Positions 25,585-33,692 are shown, numbered from the stretch's first letter. The stretch: DNA of 59,223 nt from an uncultured Porphyromonadaceae bacterium (GCA_902461565.1 CABPYL010000016.1:1-59223), one strand, 5' to 3'. Numbers and translations are program-made. The notes: a model not told the origin generated them from the sequence alone.

Positions 25585-28065
25585 ATGAATATATCCTATA
25601 AATGGCTTAAGGAATATGTCGATTTCAACCTTACTCCGGAAGAACTCGGCGACCTTTTGACTTCTATCGGTCTCGAAACAGGGACCATCGAAAAAGTTGA
25701 ATCAATCAAAGGCGGTCTCGCCGGCATAGTCATCGGAAAGGTGCTTACCTGCATTCCGCACCCCGACAGCGATCACCTGCATATCACCACAGTAGATCTC
25801 GACGACAACGGCACTCCAACACAGATTGTATGCGGCGCGCCGAATGTCGACGCAGGCCAGTGCGTTGTGGTGGCTACAGTAGGCACCACGCTTTATGCCC
25901 CCGATGGCTCTGAATTCAAAATCAAGAAATCGAAAATCCGCGGCGTTGAATCGTTCGGCATGATATGCGCCGAGGACGAGATTGGCATCGGTAACTCGCA
26001 CGATGGCATTATAGTTCTTCCGGCTGCCGCCGAGAAAATGGTAGGCCGTCCAGCCGCCGAATATTTCGGTATCGAGGATGATTATGTTCTCGAGGTAGAC
26101 CTTACACCCAACCGCATCGACGCAGCATCGCACTATGGCGTCGCCCGCGACATTGCCGCCGCACTCACTGGACGCTGCATAGCTCCCACAAAGGCACACC
26201 GTCCCGAGAAAAAACTTGTACTTGACAATCCCGACGCACAGGGCGTGCAGATTGACGTGCAGGCCGCCGACGGTGTTGTGCGCTACTGCGGTATAACGCT
26301 GAAAGACGTGAAAATCGGCCCCAGCCCTGAATGGCTCGCAAACAAACTGCGTACCATAGGCATGCACCCCATAAACAATGTGGTGGACATCACAAACTTT
26401 ATCCTGCACGCCATCGGTCAGCCTCTGCATGCTTTCGACGCCTCGACTCTGAAAGGCGACAAGGTTGTGGTTCGCCGCGCCGATCCCGGCTTCAAGTTCG
26501 TTACGCTCGACGAGGTAGAACATACCCTCGACGGCACCGACCTTATGATATGCGACGCTACCGAACCACGCTGTATCGCCGGCGTTTTCGGAGGCCTCAA
26601 TTCGGGCGTCAAAGACTCCACAACAACCATATTCCTTGAAAGTGCCTGCTTCAACGCAACATCGGTACGGCGCACGGCACGTCGCCACGGCATCAGCACC
26701 GATTCGTCGTTCCGATTCGAACGCGGCGTGGATCCCAACGGCTGTATGGCAGCTCTCGAGCTCGCCGCAGCACTTATCTGCGAACTCGCCGGCGCACAGA
26801 CCGTCGGCAAACCTCTCGACTACTATCCGCAGCCCGTTGCTCCCTACCACGTGGACATGAAATACAGCGACTTCGTACGTCTTATTGGCGAAGAATTCGA
26901 CCACGAGACCATCGACCGCATCCTCAGTGCCCTTGAGATTGCCGAAAAAGCCGAAGGCGACGAACTGTCGCTCGATGTTCCCACATATCGTGTTGATGTA
27001 CGCCGTCCGTGCGACGTTATCGAAGATTTTCTGCGTATCTACGGCTACAACAACATACCCATGAAAACCGAGCTGCACGCAAGCCTGTCGTACAAGACAC
27101 CTGTAGATGCTGCTGACGATTTCCGCCGTACAATCTCCGACCAGCTCACCGGTGCCGGATGGGCCGAGATTCTAAACAACTCTCTGAGCGCCGAAAGCTA
27201 CTACACCGCACTAAAAGAATACCCCGCAGACCACTGCATACACCTGCTCAACCCACTGAGCCAGGACCTGAGCGTGCTGCGCCAGACGCTTCTGTTCGGA
27301 GGTCTTGAAACCATAGCGCACAATACCAACCGCCGCTGTCCGGACGCCGCATTTTACGAATTCGGCAACGTCTACTTCCTCGACCCCGCAAAGGAAAGCA
27401 CTCCCGATGCAACACTGGCACCATATTCCGAGAAAACACGCTTGGGCATGTGGATGGCAGGCGCTATCCGCCAGGGTAACTGGCTGCGCCCAACCGAGAA
27501 CGTAGAATTCTACGACCTCAAGGCCGCTGTAACAAATGTTCTCGCCCGTCTCGGCATAACAGACGTAGCACTCGCCAACGTGCCGTGTACAGAAGGCGAT
27601 ATCTTCGCGCAGGCATTGTCAGTTTCCACACTCAAAGGCCGTCTGCTCGGCACTATGGGCGTTGTGGCACCTGCCGTATGTCGTCTTGCCGATGTAAAAG
27701 GTACAGTTTACTACGCCGAACTCGACTGGACAGCCATTGCGGCAACAGCGCTGAAACGCAACGCCCTGTATACTCCCCTGCCAAAGACCCAGCCGGTGAA
27801 ACGCGATCTGTCGCTGCTTATCGACAGCAAGGTTACAATGGCCGACATAGAAGCCGCCGTTCGCCAGGCTGAACGCAAGTTGCTTACTGGTGTAGAGCTG
27901 TTCGACGTTTACGAGGGCGACAAACTGCCCGCAGGCAAGAAATCGTACGCCATCTCCATTACCATCCAGGACCCCGAAAAGACGCTCCAGGACAAGTACA
28001 TCGACAAGATTATGAACAAAGTCATCGAAACTCTGCAGAAGCAGCTCGGTGCCGAACTTCGATAA
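25585..28065 (+). CDS. pheT: Phenylalanine--tRNA ligase beta subunit
   Basis: This 826-residue beta chain of the alpha2beta2 PheRS works with PheS (not in this window) to charge tRNA-Phe, and holds editing and tRNA-binding functions. Start 'MNISYKWLKEYVDF' is canonical. An EMAP-like tRNA-binding domain is at about 40-150 ('IVIGKVLTCIPHPDSDHLH', 'VCGAPNVDAGQ'), followed by B3/B4 editing domains ('HPINNVVDITNFILHAIGQPLHAFD', 'CIAGVFGG'), a B5 domain, the catalytic-like core with 'NPLSQDLSVLRQTLLFGGLE', and a C-terminal ferredoxin-fold anticodon-binding domain ('PLPKTQPVKRDLSLLID', 'SYAISITIQDPEKTLQD'). It is followed 35 bases later by the YebC-family gene. Confidence 0.98.
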   Translation: MNISYKWLKEYVDFNLTPEELGDLLTSIGLETGTIEKVESIKGGLAGIVIGKVLTCIPHPDSDHLHITTVDLDDNGTPTQIVCGAPNVDAGQCVVVATVGTTLYAPDGSEFKIKKSKIRGVESFGMICAEDEIGIGNSHDGIIVLPAAAEKMVGRPAAEYFGIEDDYVLEVDLTPNRIDAASHYGVARDIAAALTGRCIAPTKAHRPEKKLVLDNPDAQGVQIDVQAADGVVRYCGITLKDVKIGPSPEWLANKLRTIGMHPINNVVDITNFILHAIGQPLHAFDASTLKGDKVVVRRADPGFKFVTLDEVEHTLDGTDLMICDATEPRCIAGVFGGLNSGVKDSTTTIFLESACFNATSVRRTARRHGISTDSSFRFERGVDPNGCMAALELAAALICELAGAQTVGKPLDYYPQPVAPYHVDMKYSDFVRLIGEEFDHETIDRILSALEIAEKAEGDELSLDVPTYRVDVRRPCDVIEDFLRIYGYNNIPMKTELHASLSYKTPVDAADDFRRTISDQLTGAGWAEILNNSLSAESYYTALKEYPADHCIHLLNPLSQDLSVLRQTLLFGGLETIAHNTNRRCPDAAFYEFGNVYFLDPAKESTPDATLAPYSEKTRLGMWMAGAIRQGNWLRPTENVEFYDLKAAVTNVLARLGITDVALANVPCTEGDIFAQALSVSTLKGRLLGTMGVVAPAVCRLADVKGTVYYAELDWTAIAATALKRNALYTPLPKTQPVKRDLSLLIDSKVTMADIEAAVRQAERKLLTGVELFDVYEGDKLPAGKKSYAISITIQDPEKTLQDKYIDKIMNKVIETLQKQLGAELR

Positions 28066-28100
28066 TTCATTAAAAAATTAAACCATAAAGATACAAACCA

Positions 28101-28850
28101 ATGGGAAGAGCATTTGAATACCGCAAGGCCCGCAAACTCAAACGCTGGGGCAATATGTCGCGCACATTCACGCGCATAGGAAAGGAAATAACAATCGCCG
28201 CAAAAGCTGGCGGTCCCGACCCCGACACCAACCCTCGCCTTCGCGCTCTGATGCAGAACGCCAAGGCTGCCAACATGCCCAAAGATACTGTTGAACGCGC
28301 TATAAAGAAAGCTACCGACAAAGACGCCGGCGACTACAAGGAAATCACATACGAAGGATACGGTCCCCACGGCATTGCAATCTTCGTTGAGGCAGCCACC
28401 GACAACAACACCCGCACTGTTGCCAACGTGCGTTCCTACTTTACCAAACACGGCGGCAGCCTGGGCACACAGGGCTCGCTCTCGTTCCTTTTCGACCACA
28501 AAAGCCTCTTCAAAATCAAGCCCAAAGAAGGCGTGAGCCTCGATGATCTCGAACTTGAGCTTATCGACTACGGTGTTGACGAACTCGGCCACGACGAAGA
28601 CGAGGAAGGCAACGAACAGATTGTTCTCTATGGTGAATTCGAATCGTACGCCCAGATTCAGAAATACCTTGAGGAAAATGGATTCGAAATCATCAGCTCG
28701 GAATTCGTGCGCATCCCCAACGACCTCAAGGACGTAACGCCCGAGCAGCGCGAAGGTATCAACAAGCTCCTCGAGAAACTCGAGGATGACGAAGACGTAC
28801 AGAACGTATTCCACAACATGCGCGAAGAAGACGAGGAAGGCGAAGAATAA
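28101..28850 (+). CDS. YebC/PmpR (TACO1)-family protein
   Basis: This 249-residue protein has the YebC signature: 'MGRAFEYRKARKLKRWGNMSR' and 'FTRIGKEITIAAKAGGPDP' at the N terminus, 'ALMQNAKAANMPKDTVERAI' in the helical domain, and 'YEGYGPHGIAIFVEAATDNN' and 'GSLGTQGSLSFLF' in the mixed domains. Family members have been described both as DNA-binding regulators and as translation factors that help ribosomes through difficult stretches such as proline runs. The acidic C terminus ('EDDEDVQNVFHNMREEDEEGEE') is unusually charged. Its position directly after pheT fits a translation-related role, which is inference. Confidence 0.93.
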   Translation: MGRAFEYRKARKLKRWGNMSRTFTRIGKEITIAAKAGGPDPDTNPRLRALMQNAKAANMPKDTVERAIKKATDKDAGDYKEITYEGYGPHGIAIFVEAATDNNTRTVANVRSYFTKHGGSLGTQGSLSFLFDHKSLFKIKPKEGVSLDDLELELIDYGVDELGHDEDEEGNEQIVLYGEFESYAQIQKYLEENGFEIISSEFVRIPNDLKDVTPEQREGINKLLEKLEDDEDVQNVFHNMREEDEEGEE

Positions 28851-28870
28851 TTCCGGCCCTCACAAAATAC

Positions 28871-28902
28871 AACCGGCTCCCCACCCAGGAAGCCGGTTTT
28901 TT
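28871..28902 (+). terminator. Rho-independent terminator after the YebC-family gene
   Basis: AACCGGCT (28871-28878) pairs with AGCCGGTT (28891-28898), followed by a run of T to 28902. Confidence 0.85.
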
Positions 28903-29004
28903 AATGCTTACGTCCTTCTCCATCTCCACCCTTCACTTCATAAATCAATAAATATAGCGAACAAAAAATTCGCCCAGGTGTTTCTATATATGTAGATTTA
29001 TTCA

Positions 29005-29012
29005 TATCTTTG
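29005..29012 (+). promoter_or_regulatory. -7 element for the toxin-antitoxin remnant
   Basis: TATCTTTG, 14 bases before the ATG at 29026. The promoter looks intact although both downstream genes are frameshifted. Confidence 0.5.
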
Positions 29013-29025
29013 CATACCAAAACAA

Positions 29026-29378
29026 ATGTTGGATATGGATAAACCGCTTTTTAATCTTATCGCTCTTAAAGAGGCGGAGTGTTTTATCACCAGTCTTCCT
29101 GAAAAAGTGCAAGATAAAGTCCTCTTTAATATCCGCAAAGTTCGTTTCGGAGTTAAGGATGTCAATCTTTTCAAGAAACTCGGAGATTCTGAAATATGGG
29201 AGTTCCGCACTTTATATCAGGGAATTGCTTATCGCATGTTCGCATTTTGGGATAAAGACGGCGAAACACTCGTTATCGCTACACATGGTCTGATAAAGAA
29301 ACGCAGAAGACCCCGAAAAAGGAGATTGATAAAGCGGAAGGTATAAGGAAAGAATGGTTTAACAATAAAAATAAATAA
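29026..29378 (+). pseudogene. RelE/HigB-like (Gp49-family) toxin gene with a 1-base frameshift
   Basis: The intact first 92 codons encode a HigB/Gp49-type mRNA interferase: 'LPEKVQDKVLFNIRKVRFG', 'LFKKLGDSEIWEFRTLYQG', 'IAYRMFAFWDKDGETLVIATHG'. After 'HGLIKK' the frame runs into an Arg/Lys-rich end (RRRPRKRRLIKRKV) with stop at 29343-29345. In the next frame the expected family tail is present: acg at 29301 begins 'TQKTPKKEIDKAEG', then 'IRKEWFNNKNK' and a stop at 29376-29378, exactly 3 bases before the antitoxin ATG. The simplest explanation is loss of one A in the run at 29297-29301. The altered tail removes basic and acidic residues usually next to the active site, so activity is doubtful. 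A sequencing error in the A-run is the main alternative. Confidence 0.75.
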
Positions 29379-29381
29379 GCT

Positions 29382-29697
29382 ATGGCACAAATGGAATACA
29401 CCACTATAGAGGCTCTCGAGGACAAACTTCTCGGAACTGTCGGAACCCCGCGCCGTGATGCTTTCGAGACCGCAGTAAAAGAGGAAATCCGCGCTTATAA
29501 TATCGGGGAGGCAATTAAAAAAGCACGTAAGGAACGAAATATGACCCAGGATCAACTGGCAGGGCGTTAAGAAAGCACAGGTCAGCCGTATAGAAAGGGG
29601 CTATAATCCCACAATCAACACAATCACAAGAGCTTTTAGAGCACTCGGTCTGTCGGTGTCGCTTACCTGTGGAAATATGCAGATTGCGCTCGTATAA
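29382..29697 (+). pseudogene. XRE-family antitoxin gene with a frameshift in the HTH
   Basis: The gene starts 'MAQMEYTTIEALEDKLLGTV' and continues to 'ARKERNMTQDQLAGR', then meets a TAA at 29568-29570 in the middle of the helix-turn-helix. The missing half is present in the +1 frame immediately after: 'KKAQVSRIERGYNPTINTIT', then 'RAFRALGLSVSLTCGNMQIALV' with stop at 29695-29697. Family members read '..QLAxRxGVKKAQVSRIE', so a few residues seem to be missing at the junction. This would fit a small deletion between short repeats (for example GGCGT), which is inference. The N-terminal part alone lacks a complete DNA-binding domain. With the frameshifted toxin next to it, the pair looks like a decayed HigBA/RelBE-type module. 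Confidence 0.75.
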
Positions 29698-29770
29698 CAA
29701 GCTGCTCCACGAATACGAACCGTTTTCTGACATTTACATATTTTCGTATTGTTAATTCATCACATCAGAC

Positions 29771-30232
29771 ATGTTAAAAAGATTTTTTTCCGCAATAAGC
29801 GTTGCTCTTATTTTTATGGCTTGCAACACAAATGACAAATATGATTCATCTGTTTGTCAGAACTTTATTGATAAATACAGTTACGAAACAGCATTCAATG
29901 ATAATAGCGCTAAATATGATGCTTCTTTAAAAAACATATCTCAAAATGAGTTTTCTGATATGATCGGACAAATTAAAGGCATTATTACCCAAGCATATAC
30001 TGAATTAACAAATATATCGGTACTGGAAAGTCGAACTGAGATGAAAGAACAATACAAACTATTTAATGGTAGTATAATGGTTCAACAGTTCAAGCTTCTA
30101 AATGGAATAATTGATGATGCCGATAGCCGTGAACTATTAGATTCTAAAAATAAAAAAGCTTATGATGAATTACAACCGATAATGGAAAATGCCATATCTA
30201 CTGATATTCAGATTAAGAATATGATACGTTAA
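29771..30232 (+). CDS. Small AT-rich lipoprotein of unknown function
   Basis: This 153-residue protein has the lipoprotein signal 'MLKRFFSAISVALIFMAC' followed by NTND. The mature part is mainly helical and charged ('FIDKYSYETAFNDNSAKYD', 'DMIGQIKGIITQAYTELTNI', 'DELQPIMENAISTDIQIKN') with no recognised domain. Its codons are much richer in A/T than those of the housekeeping genes nearby, and it lies next to the decayed toxin-antitoxin pair, which together suggests a small acquired segment. I do not recognise a function. It is followed by a strong hairpin. Confidence 0.6.
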   Translation: MLKRFFSAISVALIFMACNTNDKYDSSVCQNFIDKYSYETAFNDNSAKYDASLKNISQNEFSDMIGQIKGIITQAYTELTNISVLESRTEMKEQYKLFNGSIMVQQFKLLNGIIDDADSRELLDSKNKKAYDELQPIMENAISTDIQIKNMIR

Positions 30233-30265
30233 CGCGTGTTTTTCTCTCATAGTATTATACAAATC

Positions 30266-30294
30266 GGAGCCGGTTCCCGTTGCGGGCCGGCTCC
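30266..30294. terminator. Bidirectional hairpin between convergent lipoprotein and GH18 genes
   Basis: GGAGCCGG (30266-30273) pairs with CCGGCTCC (30287-30294), with an inner CCCG/CGGG helix. It lies between genes ending at 30232 (+) and 30308 (-). Confidence 0.75.
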
Positions 30295-30307
30295 GGTTTA
30301 TAGGACG

Positions 30308-31402
30308 TTATTTTTTATTCAGTGTGGTGTGAACGGCATTGAGAAGGCTGGTGGCCGGCTCGCGGGTGTCCTGCGAGAGTTCCCATATCATTACGCCGCC
30401 TATACCGTTGTCAAGCACATACTGGCACTTTTCTTTGATTGTCGGAATACCGTTGTACCAGATAAGGCCGATATTGTCGGTGTTGGCTACGTCGACGTTG
30501 GGGAAACGTCCGAACAAATCGCGGTATGCTACAGAAACAGCGTCTTTGGTAGAATTCTCAAACATGAATTCATAGCCGTAGAAAGGTATACCGGCACAGA
30601 GCTTCTCTTTGGGTACATTGAGAGTGCTTGTGTAGAAAGCAATCACGTCTTTGAAGTACTGGAAACTTGAGTGCTGGCCCACTTCGCCCCAGCCTCCGCC
30701 TTCCCAACCTCCGCAGGCATCGTAGATCATAGGGAAAACATAGTCGAGATGACTGAGCAACTGCGCATCTATCGACGAATCGGCATGTGTCTTGCCACCC
30801 AACGCTGCCGTAAGCAGATAACCTTCGCCAATCTGCGCACGGATATCAGTGTAGAACTTCTCAAGATTCTGACGCTTGGCGTTCTCGTCGCCGCCCCATT
30901 CCTCATAATCCACATCAACGCCGTCGAGATTGTATTTATGAATGCAGTATTTAACCTCCTTGGCAAGATTCTTACGCAGTTTTTCATCGGCGAGAGCCTT
31001 GGAAACATTCTGTGCGTCGCGCAACGATACAAGCACCTTCACGTTCTTCTTATGTGCGTTAGCTATCACGTGCTTCACTGCATCGTAACCATCATAATAC
31101 AGATGTCCGTCGCCACGCATCTCAGCGAAAGCAAGACATATTATTGACAGTTTGTCGTAGTCAGGTTCTCCCCACCATGTACTCCACGTGGGATAATATC
31201 CCACGACCATTTTTCCCTTAAACGTAGGTTTTTCGCGTTCGGGAAGCACAAGCGGGTCATCTTCCTCGTTACCGGGTTGGTCAGGAGTATCCGGAGTTTC
31301 TACAGGCGGAAGTGGTTTCACCTCAGGCTCGCTGTCCGAGCATTTCGAGCTTGTGAGCATGAACAGGCTCAGCAGAGCCATAAAAAGAATCTTAGTTTTC
31401 AT
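30308..31402 (-). CDS. GH18-family glycosidase (chitinase-like or endo-N-acetylglucosaminidase-like)
   Basis: This 364-residue exported protein has the signal 'MKTKILFMALLSLFMLTSSK' followed by Cys, though Lys before the Cys is unusual for a lipobox. A Pro/Glu/Asp-rich spacer follows ('KPLPPVETPDTPDQPGNEED'). The GH18 TIM barrel starts at 'KMVVGYYPTWSTW', with 'VLVSLRD' on strand 3 and the complete catalytic motif DxxDxDxE in 'LDGVDVDYEEW'. Later come 'LSHLDYVFPMIYDACGG', 'KLCAGIPFYGYEF' and 'GIGGVMIWELSQD'. All substrate-assisted catalysis residues are present, so it should be active on a beta-1,4-GlcNAc-containing glycan such as chitin or N-glycan core. In a gut Bacteroidales a host or dietary glycan is plausible. 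It stands alone, with no Sus pair next to it. Confidence 0.9.
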   Translation of the reverse strand: MKTKILFMALLSLFMLTSSKCSDSEPEVKPLPPVETPDTPDQPGNEEDDPLVLPEREKPTFKGKMVVGYYPTWSTWWGEPDYDKLSIICLAFAEMRGDGHLYYDGYDAVKHVIANAHKKNVKVLVSLRDAQNVSKALADEKLRKNLAKEVKYCIHKYNLDGVDVDYEEWGGDENAKRQNLEKFYTDIRAQIGEGYLLTAALGGKTHADSSIDAQLLSHLDYVFPMIYDACGGWEGGGWGEVGQHSSFQYFKDVIAFYTSTLNVPKEKLCAGIPFYGYEFMFENSTKDAVSVAYRDLFGRFPNVDVANTDNIGLIWYNGIPTIKEKCQYVLDNGIGGVMIWELSQDTREPATSLLNAVHTTLNKK

Positions 31403-31438
31403 TATGGATAATGTTTTTAGGTTTTCAGTGTGTGCCTA

Positions 31439-31446
31439 CAAAATTA
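31439..31446 (-). promoter_or_regulatory. -7 element for the GH18 gene
   Basis: TAATTTTG on the minus strand, 37 bases before the ATG at 31402. Confidence 0.55.
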
Positions 31447-31579
31447 TATCAATATCCATTAGCGGCAAAAGCTGCCTCAAATATAAGACAATTATTCAAC
31501 CACTTTGATGATTTTTCAACCCTATATTAGTTCCGGTAATAGTCCTATATATAAAATAGCCATCTAATTTGGAACGATT

Positions 31580-31611
31580 TTTGTTTTAAAGAGACAGAAA
31601 GGCTATATTTG
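31580..31611 (+). promoter_or_regulatory. Complete Bacteroidetes promoter deciding the COG0523 start
   Basis: TTTG (31580-31583), a 20-base spacer, then TATATTTG (31604-31611): the best -33/-7 pair in the window. The ATG at 31614 is only 2 bases after the -7 box and would fall at or before the transcript start, so translation should begin at the ATG 31632. Confidence 0.75.
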
Positions 31612-31631
31612 CAATGCTTAATAAAATAGAT

Positions 31632-32882
31632 ATGGAAAAGAATGTTCCTGTGCTTCTGCTGACGGGATACCTCGGCAGTGGCAAAACAACTTTATTGAAT
31701 CATATTCTGGCCAACAAGCGCGGCATCAAGTTTGCCGTTATCGTCAACGACATAGGCGAAGTGAACATCGACGCCTCACTGATTGCAAAGGAGGGTATTG
31801 TTGGCAAGAAAGACCAGCAGGATCTCGTCGCACTACAGAACGGCTGTATATGCTGCACTCTTAAAATGGATCTTATCCAGCAGCTGTGCGAGATTGTAGC
31901 GACCGACAAGTTTGATTATATCGTGATAGAGGCAAGCGGTATATGCGAGCCAGAACCTATCGCCCAGACTATATGCTCCATTCCGCAGCTTGCTCAAAAA
32001 TACCGTACCAAAGGCTTGCCGGAACTCGACTGCATCGTTACAGTTGTCGACGCCCTGCGTATGCTCGATGAATTCAGTAACGGCGATGCCCTCACACGCA
32101 AGAATCTCGACGAAGACGATATAGAGAATCTTATTGTAGAGCAGATTGAGTTCTGCAATATTATTCTGCTGAACAAGATTTCCGAAGTCAGCGCAGAAGA
32201 AGCAGAACATCTAAAGGCAATTATCAGGGCTATCCAGCCGCACGCCCAGATTATAGAGTGCGATTACTGCGATGTGAATCTCGACAGACTTATCAACACC
32301 CGTCTGTTCAATTTCAACAAGGTGTCGACATCTGCTGCATGGGTTAAGGAACTCGACGCTGCTCCCACAGCCGAAGAAGAGGAAGAAGCCCGCAAGACAG
32401 AGCATAACCATCATCACGATCATGACCACGAAGAACATGAGCATGAACATCACCATCATGACCATGATCATGAGCACCATCATCACCACCACGATGACGA
32501 AGGCGAAGTAGAGGAATATGGCATTCAGACATTTGTATACTATCGCCGACAGCCATTCAGCATTCATAAACTCGACGAATTTATTGCCCGCAACTGGCCA
32601 CGCAATGTTATCCGCACCAAGGGTGTGCTATATTTCAGCCATAACCGCGATATGAGCTACCTCTTTGAACAGGCAGGGCGCCAGAAAAAGCTCACAGAGG
32701 CAGGCTACTGGTTCGTCACAGCTCCCAAAGAAGAACTTGAGCAGTTTATGAAGACCGAACCCGGTCTTGCCCGCGACTGGGATGAAAAGTATGGCGACCG
32801 CATGATAAAACTTGTTTTCATCGGACAGCACCTTGATAAGGACCGCATCACCGCCGAACTGGACAATTGTCTGGCAAAGTAA
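31632..32882 (+). CDS. COG0523 (CobW/ZigA-type) metallochaperone GTPase with long His/Asp metal-binding region
   Basis: This 416-residue G3E P-loop GTPase has the Walker A 'GYLGSGKTTLLNHIL', the metal-binding CxCC motif in 'ALQNGCICCTL', the Walker B/switch segment 'YIVIEASGICEPEPI', and the base-specificity 'LLNKISEV'. About residues 255-295 hold an extreme His/Asp/Glu tract (HNHHHDHDHEEHEHEHHHH and more), which is expected to bind Zn or Ni. A C-terminal CobW domain follows ('VYYRRQPFSIHKLDEFI', 'VIRTKGVLYF'). The family delivers metal to target enzymes under shortage. No Zur-like operator was recognised. The ATG 31632 is chosen because of the promoter position. A terminator follows directly. 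Confidence 0.93.
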   Translation: MEKNVPVLLLTGYLGSGKTTLLNHILANKRGIKFAVIVNDIGEVNIDASLIAKEGIVGKKDQQDLVALQNGCICCTLKMDLIQQLCEIVATDKFDYIVIEASGICEPEPIAQTICSIPQLAQKYRTKGLPELDCIVTVVDALRMLDEFSNGDALTRKNLDEDDIENLIVEQIEFCNIILLNKISEVSAEEAEHLKAIIRAIQPHAQIIECDYCDVNLDRLINTRLFNFNKVSTSAAWVKELDAAPTAEEEEEARKTEHNHHHDHDHEEHEHEHHHHDHDHEHHHHHHDDEGEVEEYGIQTFVYYRRQPFSIHKLDEFIARNWPRNVIRTKGVLYFSHNRDMSYLFEQAGRQKKLTEAGYWFVTAPKEELEQFMKTEPGLARDWDEKYGDRMIKLVFIGQHLDKDRITAELDNCLAK

Positions 32883-32900
32883 AAAAGAGTATAGTATTCC

Positions 32901-32933
32901 ATCCCCGCCGGCTCCGGTCGTGCGGGGATTTTT
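32901..32933 (+). terminator. Rho-independent terminator after the COG0523 gene
   Basis: ATCCCCGC (32901-32908) pairs with GCGGGGAT (32922-32929), followed by TTTTT. Confidence 0.85.
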
Positions 32934-32940
32934 CATGTTT

Positions 32941-33400
32941 TCAACAATCAACAAATATTGTTGAAAAGTTGTTGATAAACCACAGATAACTTTTCAACAA
33001 GTAAATTTGGAAAAACACCAGACATTGATTAAGCCACTATCAACTGCCTAAATGCAAGTTTTCGTCCACTTATTTTTCAATTACTTTTGAAAGTATATAT
33101 CAACTTAAAAACGCATGTTATCATCAGTAAAAACGACTTTAAAGTTATCAAATTATAAACAACCAAGGTTATCAACATATTGTAGATAACTATATAGATC
33201 ACCTAAAAACAAGCAATTTATATTGTTGATAAACTGTTGAGACTCCAATATCCATTTTTCATAACTAAAAAAGCAAATCTGAGGGTAAAAAGTTATCACA
33301 CTTATCAACGGTCATTACTATTACTACTTTCTTTTTGGCTTAAAAAAATTTTTTATTTTAAAAGAGAAAACAAATAATAAAGGACGTTGATAACTCCGGA
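32941..33400. other. Candidate replication origin: AT-rich region with iterated DnaA-box-like sites
   Basis: No gene is seen here. The 8-mer TTATCAAC or its complement GTTGATAA occurs exactly five times: 32971-32978 (-), 33169-33176 (+), 33225-33232 (-), 33302-33309 (+), 33386-33393 (-). Three of these extend to TTATCAACA, one base from the common DnaA box TTATCCACA. Weaker relatives include TTATCTACA (33181-33189, -), TTATCACAC (33293-33301) and TTATCAAAT (33145-33153). A nearly pure A/T block at about 33340-33381 could be the unwinding element. The arrangement fits a bacterial oriC. Genes on both sides run on the plus strand and dnaA is not in the window, so other explanations (a cluster of regulator sites or an old plasmid origin) remain open. 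Confidence 0.55.
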
Positions 33401-33495
33401 GTCATGATGAAAAGACGGAAAAAGAAACGAAAAAATTAAGGTTAAAAGAAAACAAGAGGGCGCCCGCGCGGATGAATACATAACGTCATAAAATG

Positions 33496-33525
33496 CTTCA
33501 GGCGAATCTCACGATCCGCCTGAAG
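33496..33525 (+). other. Perfect 9-bp hairpin upstream of a 46-codon frame
   Basis: CTTCAGGCG (33496-33504) pairs with CGCCTGAAG (33517-33525). No T-run follows, so it does not look like a simple terminator. It lies 26 bases before the ATG of a small frame and could be a leader structure, a small-RNA element or part of the origin region. Confidence 0.45.
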
Positions 33526-33551
33526 TTGTCTAAACCTTAAAATCTAATCCT

Positions 33552-33692
33552 ATGAAAAAACTAATTCAATACTTTACTTCTTTCTGCTGTTACTGCATGA
33601 TATACGTTGAACAGAGGCAATTTGTTGTTATAAAATTTTCCAAAGGCCTTTTTTTATGCTCTTTTTACACTATAAGGCCGCTTTTTTACTAA
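33552..33692 (+). CDS. Possible 46-residue cysteine-containing peptide
   Basis: ATG AAA AAA opens a frame (MKKLIQYFTSFCCYCMIYVE, then QRQFVVIKFSKGLFL and CSFYTIRPLFY) that ends in TAA at 33690-33692. It has a short hydrophobic, cysteine-rich segment (FCCYC) and a basic N terminus like a small membrane or exported peptide. I do not recognise a family. A hairpin precedes it, and its stop codon overlaps the -7 promoter of rnz, so its transcription or translation could influence rnz. No good upstream -7 element was found close by. It may be only a chance frame in an AT-rich region. Confidence 0.35.
   Translation: MKKLIQYFTSFCCYCMIYVEQRQFVVIKFSKGLFLCSFYTIRPLFY

Noticed and set aside
25702..27078. 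Minus-strand frame of 458 codons opposite pheT
   Set aside because: pheT is full length and conserved throughout; the antisense frame has no family signals.
31614..31631. ATG at 31614 as COG0523 start
   Set aside because: It is 2 bases after a strong -7 element, so it would lie at or before the transcription start; the ATG at 31632 gives the normal family N terminus.
32400..32510. CAT/CAC/GAT-rich stretch considered as a non-coding repeat
   Set aside because: It is in frame within the COG0523 gene and encodes its His/Asp metal-binding region.
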